A DNA stretch of 64,000 nt from Bacteroidota bacterium (GTDB taxonomy: Bacteria > Bacteroidota > Bacteroidia > JACCXN01), in contig JACCXN010000093.1 in NCBI GenBank assembly GCA_013696965.1, positions 57,760 to 121,759 on the forward strand. Direction: 5' to 3'. Below, one piece after another: positions 1 through 8,043 of this stretch; positions within the stretch are counted from its first letter, which is position 1; every line of letters begins with the position of its first letter. The translations under genes were made by a program, and so were the position numbers. A model generated the notes under the pieces. The model saw nothing but the letters and a program-made list of their open reading frames with translations, did not search any database and was not told the DNA's origin.

Positions 1-819
1 CGAATTGTGTTTTTTGAAAAAATTGAAAATTCAACCGGACTCAAGGAAATGACTTCCATTCCTGTTTTTGGGGAAATCATATATGCCAACGAAGCGGAGA
101 CAGAATATATAATAGTGGATAGTAATCCCAAGTCAGCAATTACAGAATCATTTAGAAGCGTAAGAACAAATTTAGAATACTTGCCAGTAGAAGGCCTTTG
201 TAAAACTATATTGATTACGTCTCATAATCCAAATGAAGGAAAAACATTTTGTTCGATTAACCTTGCTGCTATTATTGCTAAGGCCGATAAAAAAGTATTG
301 CTACTTGAACTTGATTTACATAAGCCAAAAGTATATGTGGGTCTTAAATTAAAATCCGAATTAGGTATAAGTTCTATACTTGCTGGAAAAGTGGATACCA
401 AGGAATGCATAATGAAAACTTCAATAGAAAATTTAGATGTTATTTTATCAGGACCTATTCCTCCTAATGCTTCAGAATTAATTTTGAATAAGAGACTACT
501 AGATTTGCTTGAATATGGTAAAAATCTTTATGATTATATCATTATTGATACACCTCCAATTGGTTTAATTACAGACGCCCTTGTTTTAATGAAATATGCA
601 GATGCAACTCTGTTTGTTTTAAATACACAGTTTGCCAAAAAAGAATATGTAAAAAATGCGGAAGAAGTAGTAACAAATAATGGAGTTAGGAATTTTGGCT
701 TTTTGTTAAATGGAGTAAAAATTAAAAAGTCCAAGTATTATTATAATTACAGCTACGGTTATAAATATGGATATGGAAAAGGTTATGGATATGGCTATGG
801 AACAAACAAAAATAGCTGA
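1..819 (+). CDS. BY-kinase (Wzc-like) C-terminal tyrosine kinase domain, 5'-truncated by window edge
   Basis: This is the cytoplasmic kinase domain of a Wzc/CapB-type bacterial tyrosine kinase, which controls chain length and export of surface polysaccharide at the inner membrane. Counting from the GTG at base 7, a Walker A-like motif (SHNPNEGKT) lies near residues 72-80, a Walker A' (LLLELDLHKPK) near 98-108 and a Walker B (YIIIDTPPIG) near 178-187. The last 25 residues are a Tyr/Gly-rich tail, the usual autophosphorylation cluster. The first Asp of the canonical Walker A' is Glu here. The frame is open to base 1 and the usual N-terminal Wzz and transmembrane parts are absent, so the gene almost certainly begins upstream; the GTG at 7 is not a credible start. 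The tail overlaps the next gene, suggesting translational coupling to the exporter. Confidence 0.9.
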   Translation, partial: RIVFFEKIENSTGLKEMTSIPVFGEIIYANEAETEYIIVDSNPKSAITESFRSVRTNLEYLPVEGLCKTILITSHNPNEGKTFCSINLAAIIAKADKKVLLLELDLHKPKVYVGLKLKSELGISSILAGKVDTKECIMKTSIENLDVILSGPIPPNASELILNKRLLDLLEYGKNLYDYIIIDTPPIGLITDALVLMKYADATLFVLNTQFAKKEYVKNAEEVVTNNGVRNFGFLLNGVKIKKSKYYYNYSYGYKYGYGKGYGYGYGTNKNS

Positions 820-1672
820 TACGGCCATAGAAGCAAACCATTGGACTTTGGTTATTAAACCTGTATCCGGATGGTTCAATTTAAATTTAAATGAATTATG
901 GAATTATAGAGACCTTATATTTTTATTTGTAAAAAGGGATTTTATTTCACTGTACAAACAAACCATATTAGGTCCTTTGTGGTTCTTTATTCAACCCTTG
1001 TTAACCACAATTACTTTTACTGTTATTTTTGGAAATATAGCACAACTTTCAACAGATGGATTGCCTCCTGTGCTGTTTTACCTTGCGGGAATTACCTGTT
1101 GGACCTATTTTTCTGAATGTTTTAATAAAACCTCAAATGTTTTCAGTGCGAATGCAAGTATTTTTGGTAAGGTATACTTTCCTCGTTTGGTTTTGCCATT
1201 TTCTATAATTATTTCTAACCTTTTTAAGTTTGGTTTGCAGTTTTTGATTTTCCTTGTTTTTTATTTTTATTTTAAAATAAATGGCCATGCAATTAATATA
1301 GGCATTTCAGTTTTGTTTTTTCCCCTTCTAATTGTTATTATGGCTGGATTGGGTCTTGGTTTAGGAATTATTATTTCATCTATGACAACAAAATATAGAG
1401 ATCTTCAGCACCTTATAGGCTTTGGAGTTCAATTGATGATGTATGCATCTCCCATTGTTTATCCCTTATCATCCGTTCCGGATAATTATAAATGGATTTT
1501 GTTGTTAAACCCTATGACTAGCATTATTGAAGCCTTTAAGTTTAGTTTTCTAGGGGTCGGTGTTTTTTCAGTTGCTGGGTTAATTTACAGCTTTTTGTTT
1601 ATGTGTATTGCCTTAATAATTGGAATTGTAATTTTTAGTAAAGTAGAAAAATCTTTTATGGACACTGTTTAA
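797..1672 (+). CDS. ABC-2 type polysaccharide export permease (Wzm-like)
   Basis: Inner-membrane permease of an ABC exporter for lipid-linked O-antigen, capsule or teichoic-type polymers (Wzm/TagG/KpsM family). The N-terminal part (ELWNYRDLIFLFVKRDFISLYKQTILGPLW) is the characteristic amphipathic entry of this family, followed by about six hydrophobic segments. The motif TTKYRDLQHLIGF and a late ASPIVYPLSSVP also fit. The next gene encodes the matching ATPase and begins one base after the stop codon. In-frame ATGs occur at 767, 773, 785, 791 and 797. I chose 797 because the earlier ones lie deep inside the Tyr-rich coding end of the kinase gene, but 767 or 791 cannot be excluded. Confidence 0.9.
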   Translation: MEQTKIADTAIEANHWTLVIKPVSGWFNLNLNELWNYRDLIFLFVKRDFISLYKQTILGPLWFFIQPLLTTITFTVIFGNIAQLSTDGLPPVLFYLAGITCWTYFSECFNKTSNVFSANASIFGKVYFPRLVLPFSIIISNLFKFGLQFLIFLVFYFYFKINGHAINIGISVLFFPLLIVIMAGLGLGLGIIISSMTTKYRDLQHLIGFGVQLMMYASPIVYPLSSVPDNYKWILLLNPMTSIIEAFKFSFLGVGVFSVAGLIYSFLFMCIALIIGIVIFSKVEKSFMDTV

Positions 1673-1673
1673 A

Positions 1674-2978
1674 ATGAAAACGGTAATTAAGGTAGAAAAT
1701 GTAAGTAAACAGTACCGTTTAGGTAATATTGGCACCGGCACTTTAGCCCATGACTTTAGCCGTTGGTGGGCAAAAATTAAAGGAAAAGAGGATCCTTTTT
1801 TAAAAGTTGGACAAGCAAATGTCACTTCTGAAAAAGCAGATTCTGAATATGTTTGGGCCCTGGAGAATATTAATTTTACAGTTAAAAAAGGTGAAATTCT
1901 GGGTATTATCGGTAAGAATGGAGCAGGAAAATCTACCTTACTCAAAATTCTTTCCAGAGTTACTCATCCTACCATGGGGCAAATAAAAATAAAAGGCAGA
2001 ATTGCCAGTTTGTTGGAAGTAGGAACAGGTTTTCATCCTGAATTGACCGGAAAAGAAAATATTTTTTTGAATGGAGCAATTCTTGGGATGTCTAAAATTG
2101 AAATCAAAAGAAAATTTGATGAAATTGTAGAATTTTCAGGTGTTGAAAGATATATAGATACTCCTGTAAAAAGGTATTCCAGTGGAATGCGGGTTAGACT
2201 TGCTTTTTCAGTTGCAGCTCACCTGGAGCCTGAAATATTGATTATTGATGAAGTTTTGGCAGTAGGAGATGCAGATTTTCAAAAAAAATGTCTTGGTAAA
2301 ATGGATGAAGTTGCAAAACAGGGAAGAACTGTTCTGTTTGTAAGCCATCAGTTAGGAATGGTAAAAACATTATGTACGCGTGCCTTATTGCTACGTGAGG
2401 GGCGTCTTGTTTTTGAGGGTGATACAGAGGCAGTTATTGAGCAATATCTTTCAGATGCTTTTAACCAGGTTACAGATAAACCGGTTGTAGAATTTCCTTT
2501 GGAAAAAGAGCTTATTGCACAGGTGAAAAAAGCAAGAATTTTAAATTTAAATGCTGAACCTACATTAGTTTTTGATGTTTTTGATTCAGTAAGGCTAGAA
2601 TTGGAATATATAATAAGACAAAATTTACAGAGTGTTTCCTGTATTATTGATGTGGAAAGAAACGGAGAATTGCTTTTCAGTTCCTTTGATACCGATAGAA
2701 ACCCGGAATTGCTTTCAACAAGATTACCGGGAATCTATACGGCCACCGTTAATTTGCCTACTCCTTTAAAAGCTGGTGTATATACTATCAGTGTAAGGAT
2801 TAGCAGAACGAATGTAGGCACCATCTTCGCATCAAAAAATATTTTTAAATTCACTATTGAAGAACGTTCTTTTGATGCAAGCTTAAAATCATATGCAAGT
2901 AAAAGAAATGGAAAAATAGTGGCAGATTTACCATGGGATGTAATTGAGTTTATTCCAAGTGAAGAATTTGTAAATTGA
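1674..2978 (+). CDS. ABC transporter ATPase with C-terminal Wzt-type domain
   Basis: ATP-binding subunit that drives polysaccharide export with the preceding permease. Walker A GKNGAGKS lies near residues 80-87, the signature YSSGMRVRLAF near 168-178 and Walker B ILIIDEVLAVGDA near 188-200. The protein has 434 residues, about 180 more than a minimal TagH/KpsT ATPase. The extra C-terminal region (from about residue 260) is predicted all-beta, as in Wzt proteins whose C-terminal domain recognises the non-reducing end of the glycan before export. This implies the polymer is finished, and perhaps capped, in the cytoplasm. There is also an insertion between the N-terminal strand and Walker A (residues 28-58). 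The one-base spacing to the permease gene implies one operon. Confidence 0.92.
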   Translation: MKTVIKVENVSKQYRLGNIGTGTLAHDFSRWWAKIKGKEDPFLKVGQANVTSEKADSEYVWALENINFTVKKGEILGIIGKNGAGKSTLLKILSRVTHPTMGQIKIKGRIASLLEVGTGFHPELTGKENIFLNGAILGMSKIEIKRKFDEIVEFSGVERYIDTPVKRYSSGMRVRLAFSVAAHLEPEILIIDEVLAVGDADFQKKCLGKMDEVAKQGRTVLFVSHQLGMVKTLCTRALLLREGRLVFEGDTEAVIEQYLSDAFNQVTDKPVVEFPLEKELIAQVKKARILNLNAEPTLVFDVFDSVRLELEYIIRQNLQSVSCIIDVERNGELLFSSFDTDRNPELLSTRLPGIYTATVNLPTPLKAGVYTISVRISRTNVGTIFASKNIFKFTIEERSFDASLKSYASKRNGKIVADLPWDVIEFIPSEEFVN

Positions 2979-2982
2979 AAAA

Positions 2983-4182
2983 ATGTTTATGGAAGACCAA
3001 TATGTTATATTAACAGGCAGTAAAAATAATGCAGGTGATTTTTTGATAAAACACCGTGCAAAAAAATTATTCTCAGAACTAAGGTCCGATCGTAAAATTA
3101 TTGATATTGATGCCTGGAAGCAATTTTCAGATGAAGAGTTAGAAATTGTAAACAATTCAAGGGCTCTAATTTTAATGGGAGGTCCTGCACTTCAGTTTGA
3201 TATGAGGCCAAAGGTATATGAATTAACCCAATATCTAAATGATATAAAAGTTCCAATTATTTCTATGGGTATTGGTTGGAAATCAAGGGAAGGTGAATGG
3301 CGATCATCTCATACTTATAAACTGAATGAACCCACGCTTGAATTATTAAAAAGAATTGATAGTTCCGGATACTGCTCAGGCGTAAGAGATTACCACACCT
3401 TAAACATTTTGCTTAAAAATAAATTCAGCAACTTTTTAATGACAGGTTGCCCAGCCTTATATAATACCGATTTTATTCGTAAAGCATTTGATACCAATAT
3501 CCCAATCATTAATATTTCCTATTCTTTAGGAGTGAGTTTTGTAGAAAGCGATTCCATGGAGACCTCCATGAAAGAGAACATTTTGGGTTTGTCTTCTTTT
3601 TTTAAAGAAAAAAACTTCCAGGTAGTATTTCATCATTCTTTGAAAAAAGAAGTGTATCAGAGTTCCCCGGAACATGATAAATTTTATAAAAAACATGTAG
3701 AATTTCAAGCTTGGTTAAATGATAATCAAATAAATTACAAAGATATTTCCGGTTCTGCTGAAGGGCTCATTGAGCATTATCAAAAATGTGACCTGCATAT
3801 TGGTTATAGGGTACACGCCCATATTTTTATGTGCAGTGAATCACGGCTTTCTGTTTTATTGAATGAAGATGGTAGGGGTAAGGCTTTAAAATATGTTATT
3901 TCAGGCTTAATGTTTGATGCTTATGAACTTGTTAAAAATGAGTTAAAACTTCCAAACCTCAACAACAAATTATATTTAAAAGCAATTAATAAAATTTATT
4001 TAGCACTACTGCCTTCTGTGAAATATCAAATCGAAATGAAGGGTCATCCTTTTTTAACAGAAGATATCATTCAGAACCTTAGCTATGAGATCGAGAATGC
4101 TTTCCCGAGGATTTCTGCAACCAGGAAAAATATCGATTTAAATTATTTGCAAATGAAAAAGTTTATTTTGCAATTGCCCTAA
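2983..4182 (+). CDS. Polysaccharide pyruvyl transferase family protein
   Basis: Resembles the CsaB/WcaK polysaccharide pyruvyl transferase superfamily (GT-B-like fold), which moves pyruvate from PEP to sugar hydroxyls. What is seen: N-terminal ILTGSKNNAGDFLIKHRA (family G.NiGD pattern), ALILMGGPALQFD near residue 62, a central SLGVSFV strand, and a late HIGYRVHAHIFMCSES matching the conserved GxRlHA motif. At 399 residues the length is normal. The gene starts four bases after the ATPase gene stops, so it is co-transcribed. A second in-frame ATG at 2989 is an alternative start. The acceptor sugar is unknown; transfer of pyruvate is inferred from family membership only. Confidence 0.8.
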   Translation: MFMEDQYVILTGSKNNAGDFLIKHRAKKLFSELRSDRKIIDIDAWKQFSDEELEIVNNSRALILMGGPALQFDMRPKVYELTQYLNDIKVPIISMGIGWKSREGEWRSSHTYKLNEPTLELLKRIDSSGYCSGVRDYHTLNILLKNKFSNFLMTGCPALYNTDFIRKAFDTNIPIINISYSLGVSFVESDSMETSMKENILGLSSFFKEKNFQVVFHHSLKKEVYQSSPEHDKFYKKHVEFQAWLNDNQINYKDISGSAEGLIEHYQKCDLHIGYRVHAHIFMCSESRLSVLLNEDGRGKALKYVISGLMFDAYELVKNELKLPNLNNKLYLKAINKIYLALLPSVKYQIEMKGHPFLTEDIIQNLSYEIENAFPRISATRKNIDLNYLQMKKFILQLP

Positions 4183-4185
4183 GAG

Positions 4186-5250
4186 ATGAATAGAAATAAA
4201 AATCTTGATTATTTAAGAGGTATTTCTGCCTTTGGAATAATGCTGTATCATTACTCTTCTTGGATGTTCGGAAAATACTCATCAGAAGATTTTTTTGGAA
4301 GGGTTGGTATTTATGGAGTTTCATTATTTTATATTTTAAGTGGATTAACTCTTTTTTGTGTTTATAATGATAAATTAACTCTAGAGAAATGGAACATTTT
4401 AGATTTTTTTAAAAAAAGGATTTTAAGAATATTTCCTCTATTGTGGTTAGCTACACTAATAAGTGTTTTTGTATATCATTTTAATCGTTTTGATAATTTA
4501 AATTTAGCATTGAACTTGAGCGGTTTGTTTGGGTTATTTAATTGGGATAAATATTATGCTGTTGGGGCATGGTCAATAGGGAATGAAATGGTCTTTTATA
4601 TTTGTTTTCCCTTTTTGGTCTATTTTACCAAACACTCTAAAATAACTTTCCTTTTAATTTCTCTTTTTATTGCTATTTTATTTTTGTTTTTCACGTTTAA
4701 TATATTAAATGCTGAAAGACCACTAAGTGAACAATGGAGAAACTATGTAAATCCTTTAAATCAATTATACCTTTTTTATGCAGGAATTTTGATCGGGAAA
4801 TTTGTTAAAAATGTTTCATTTTCTACATTAACAATTAGATTAATTTTTGTTGTTGGATTATTGATTTTTATTTTTTTTCCCGTCACTGGAAATACTATAA
4901 ATTTGATAACTGGAATCAACAGGATCGTTTTTTCAATTAGTTGTGTTTTGCTTTGCTTTTCTTTTTTTAAATTAAACATTACTTTACCGAGTTATTTGGA
5001 ATTTTCTTTAACACAATTAGGCCATATAAGTTATTCTGTTTATTTGCTTCATCCTATCCTTTTCCACTTTTTGCATCCATACCTAAAATCTATTTTGCCA
5101 TATTCAACTTTTTCACATTACATAATTTTTTCATTAATGATCTTAACAACTATAATCTCAAGCTACTTTGTTTATGAATATTTTGAAAAAACATTTATTA
5201 GATTTGGACATGGAAAAACACCAGTCTTACTTAAAAACTATAAAGGCTAA
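4186..5250 (+). CDS. Acyltransferase 3 family membrane protein (O-acetyltransferase-like)
   Basis: Integral membrane acyltransferase (OafA/NodX family) that typically O-acetylates surface glycans with cytoplasmic acetyl-CoA. The protein opens with RNKNLDYLRGISAFGIMLYHYSSW, containing the family motif L.GlRaia...V...H in the form LDYLRG...YHYS. About ten hydrophobic helices follow and the C-terminus is short and basic, without an SGNH domain. The start lies three bases after the pyruvyl-transferase-like gene. A break in tight gene spacing follows, with a promoter-like element at 5258. Confidence 0.88.
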   Translation: MNRNKNLDYLRGISAFGIMLYHYSSWMFGKYSSEDFFGRVGIYGVSLFYILSGLTLFCVYNDKLTLEKWNILDFFKKRILRIFPLLWLATLISVFVYHFNRFDNLNLALNLSGLFGLFNWDKYYAVGAWSIGNEMVFYICFPFLVYFTKHSKITFLLISLFIAILFLFFTFNILNAERPLSEQWRNYVNPLNQLYLFYAGILIGKFVKNVSFSTLTIRLIFVVGLLIFIFFPVTGNTINLITGINRIVFSISCVLLCFSFFKLNITLPSYLEFSLTQLGHISYSVYLLHPILFHFLHPYLKSILPYSTFSHYIIFSLMILTTIISSYFVYEYFEKTFIRFGHGKTPVLLKNYKG

Positions 5251-5257
5251 AAAAAGC

Positions 5258-5266
5258 TAGTTTTGC
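5258..5266 (+). promoter_or_regulatory. Bacteroidota -7 promoter element TAgtTTTGC
   Basis: TAGTTTTGC matches the Bacteroidota -7 consensus TAnnTTTG(C) and lies in the 97-base gap upstream of the nonulosonate genes. No convincing TTTG -33 element is seen at the expected distance, so this is a candidate only. Confidence 0.4.
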
Positions 5267-5347
5267 ATCTTGCACTTTATGGGACTATGTATATACAAAT
5301 ACAATTATTAAAAAATGAAGTTTTATTAAATAGAATTCGAAACATAG

Positions 5348-6979
5348 ATGATCTCAAATATATTAATTGTTATCCCAGCTAGAGGTGGTTCTAAAGGTAT
5401 CCCCAGGAAGAATTTAAGATCTCTTGCTGGTTTGCCCTTAATATATTATTCAATAAATACTGCTTTAATCTCTAAATTTAATCCTGATGTTTTTGTAACA
5501 ACCGATGATGAGGAAATTGCAACTATTTCCAAAAAAGCAGGAGCGAAAATAATTGAAAGAGAAAGGGAATTAGCTAATGATGCAACAACCCTTGATCCTG
5601 TGATTTTTGATGCTTTTGAAAAAGCCTCAAAAATCACAGGAAAAAAATATGATTTAATAATAACTATTCAACCAACCTCTCCCCTTTTAAGAACAGCCAC
5701 TTTAGATGATGCGATAGAGAAGTTATTGGAAGATGACAAATTAGACACTATTATCTCAGCATGTGATGATACCCATCTTACCTGGTCGGAGGCCGATGGA
5801 AAGTTTATTCCAAATTATAAAAAAAGATTAAACAGACAATATTTAATTCCTGTTTTCAAAGAAACCGGGTCTTTTTTAATAACAAAAACCCGTTGTGTTT
5901 CTGCTGATAAAAGAATAGGAGAAAATGTTAGTTTACATTTGTTAAAAGGCCCGGAAGCAATTGATATAGATACTTATGAAGACTGGAATTTATGTGAATT
6001 TTATCTAAAGAGAAAAAAAATACTTTTTGTAGTAACGGGAAATAGCTTAGTTGGACTTGGCCATGCATACAATGCATTAAGTATTGCCAATGAAATATTA
6101 AACCATGAACTGTTTTTTTTAGTGGATAGCAATAGTAAATTGGCATTTGAAAAAATTCAGGAGCATAATTATTCTGTAATGATTCAGGCTGAACAAGAAA
6201 TACAGAGGGATATTATTAAAATTAATCCCGATATTGTTATCAATGATATTTTGGACACTTCTGTTGAATACATGAAAGGACTAAAAAAACAGGGATATAA
6301 AGTAATTAATTTTGAGGATTTAGGTAAGGGAGCTCAAAAAGCAGATCTTGTAATTAATGCCATGTATCCTGAGAATGAAGTTGTGCCTAATCATTTTTTT
6401 GGTCATAAGTACTTTTGCCTTAAAAACGAGTTTCAGTTAGCAGTTCAAAAACAGATTAAAAACAAGGTTGAATTTATCCTGATTTCTTTTGGAGGGGTTG
6501 ATCCTAATAATTATACTTATAAAGTATTAAAGGCAATTTATACCTATTGCAATTCACAAAACATTAAAATTAATGTAATTGCAGGTTTAGGCTATGCAAA
6601 CTATGATACGCTCCTTGAATTTGAAAAAATTCAAATTTTTAGAAATATAAGTGATATGTCTTCACAAATTTTAAAATCTGATGTAGTATTTACCTCAGCA
6701 GGCAGAACGACTTTTGAAATAGCATCAATTGGTGTGCCTACAATTGTACTCTGTCAAAATCAAAGGGAGCAAACACACTTTTTCGCTACAACAGAATTTG
6801 GATTTTGTAATTTGGGAATAGGAACTCAGGTAGAGGCAAATCAAATATTAGAAGTTTTTGAGAATCTTGTAAATGACTTCGAAAAAAGAAAATACATAAG
6901 TAAATTGATGCTCGGGCAAAATTTAAAATTGGGAAAAGAAAGAGTTATTCAATTAATAAAAAATACCATTAATCAATGA
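5348..6979 (+). CDS. Acylneuraminate cytidylyltransferase fused to a PseG-like UDP-sugar hydrolase domain
   Basis: Two enzymes of nonulosonic acid (sialic-like sugar) synthesis in one chain. Residues 1-220 match NeuA/PseF-type cytidylyltransferases, which activate the 9-carbon sugar with CTP: IPARGGSKGIPRKNL near residue 8, VTTDDEEIA near 50, QPTSPLLR near 108 and a late EAIDIDTYEDW. Residues from about 225 to 543 resemble PseG, which removes UDP from a 2,4-diacetamido-trideoxyhexose. They contain GLGHAYNALSIANEI (the GxGH motif of PseG), FISFGGVDPN-like glycine loops and TSAGRTTFEIASIGVP near the end. The downstream NeuB-family gene overlaps by four bases. Normally the two activities are separate genes, so fusion suggests channelling. 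Which nonulosonate is made (pseudaminic, legionaminic or other) cannot be decided here. Confidence 0.88.
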   Translation: MISNILIVIPARGGSKGIPRKNLRSLAGLPLIYYSINTALISKFNPDVFVTTDDEEIATISKKAGAKIIERERELANDATTLDPVIFDAFEKASKITGKKYDLIITIQPTSPLLRTATLDDAIEKLLEDDKLDTIISACDDTHLTWSEADGKFIPNYKKRLNRQYLIPVFKETGSFLITKTRCVSADKRIGENVSLHLLKGPEAIDIDTYEDWNLCEFYLKRKKILFVVTGNSLVGLGHAYNALSIANEILNHELFFLVDSNSKLAFEKIQEHNYSVMIQAEQEIQRDIIKINPDIVINDILDTSVEYMKGLKKQGYKVINFEDLGKGAQKADLVINAMYPENEVVPNHFFGHKYFCLKNEFQLAVQKQIKNKVEFILISFGGVDPNNYTYKVLKAIYTYCNSQNIKINVIAGLGYANYDTLLEFEKIQIFRNISDMSSQILKSDVVFTSAGRTTFEIASIGVPTIVLCQNQREQTHFFATTEFGFCNLGIGTQVEANQILEVFENLVNDFEKRKYISKLMLGQNLKLGKERVIQLIKNTINQ

Positions 6980-8040
6980 AAATAGTAGACCTTTTCGAGA
7001 CCTATAATCCTTCAGAAAAAAAAATTCATAAACCCTATATAATTGCCGAAGCGGGGGTAAATCATGAAGGCTCAATGGATTTGGCCAGAAGGCTAATTGA
7101 CGAGGCAGCAGAAGGAGGGGCGCATGCAATTAAATTCCAAACATACAAGGCAGAAACCATTGCTTCTAAAAACAGTCCCTCTTATTGGGATCGGACCAAA
7201 GAACCTACTGCTTCTCAATTTGAGCTTTTTAAAAAGTATGATAAGTTTTGGAAAAGTGAATATGAACAATTGAAAAATCATTGTCAAAAAGCAGGAATTG
7301 AATTCATGTCTACTCCTTTTGATCAAGAATCGGCTAAGTTTCTCAATGAAATGATGGATGTTTTTAAAATTTCATCCTCTGATATTACCAACTTGCCTTT
7401 TATTGATTACCTAACTGATTTTGGTAAGCCAATTATACTATCCTCAGGGGCTTCTTACCTTTGGGAAGTTCAACAGGCAGTAGAAGTTATTGAACAAAAG
7501 GGAAACCCTTTATGTTTGATGCACTGTATTCTTAATTACCCGACTCGGGATGAGAATGCAAACCTTGGAATGATGCTGGATCAGAAACAGAAGTTTCCCA
7601 ATGCTATTCCGGGTTATTCGGATCATACACTTCCTTGGAATATGGAAGTTTTAACAACCGCTACATTATTGGGGGCGGTAATTTTAGAAAAACACTTTAC
7701 ACATGATAAAACCTTGCCAGGTAATGATCATTACCATGCCATGGATAAAGAAGATCTGAAACATTTCAATAAAAGAATGGATTATACTTTTTCTATTTTA
7801 GGTTCATTCAAAAAGAACCCTTTGGCAAGTGAGGAGATTTCTCGCAAAAATGCCAGGAGAAGTCTTGTTGCAGCTCTTGATATTAAAGCAGGAACAGTAA
7901 TTCAAGAGAAGCATCTGACCTGGAAAAGACCTGCAAATGGTATTAGTCCACAGTTTATAAAAGAAGTAATTGGTAAATCTACGGTTGTGGATATACTAAC
8001 TGACGACATTCTTCAATTTAATATGTTTGATTTTAAATAG
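6976..8040 (+). CDS. NeuB/PseI family nonulosonic acid synthase
   Basis: Condenses PEP with a 6-carbon N-acetylated sugar to give a 9-carbon nonulosonic acid in the cytoplasm. Visible family motifs are IIAEAGVNHEGSMDLARRLI near residue 22, AIKFQTYKAE near 52, FMSTPFD near 114, SDHTLPWNMEV near 215 and the metal/substrate segment LEKHFTHDK..PGNDH near 236-250. The C-terminal 65 residues (ARRSLVAALDIKAGTVI onward) form the antifreeze-like SAF domain. The length of 354 is typical. The ATGA overlap with the cytidylyltransferase-PseG fusion gene indicates tight coupling. The genes for the early steps (PseB/C/H or LegB/C/H type) are not in the window. Confidence 0.92.
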   Translation: MKIVDLFETYNPSEKKIHKPYIIAEAGVNHEGSMDLARRLIDEAAEGGAHAIKFQTYKAETIASKNSPSYWDRTKEPTASQFELFKKYDKFWKSEYEQLKNHCQKAGIEFMSTPFDQESAKFLNEMMDVFKISSSDITNLPFIDYLTDFGKPIILSSGASYLWEVQQAVEVIEQKGNPLCLMHCILNYPTRDENANLGMMLDQKQKFPNAIPGYSDHTLPWNMEVLTTATLLGAVILEKHFTHDKTLPGNDHYHAMDKEDLKHFNKRMDYTFSILGSFKKNPLASEEISRKNARRSLVAALDIKAGTVIQEKHLTWKRPANGISPQFIKEVIGKSTVVDILTDDILQFNMFDFK

Positions 8041-8043
8041 AAG

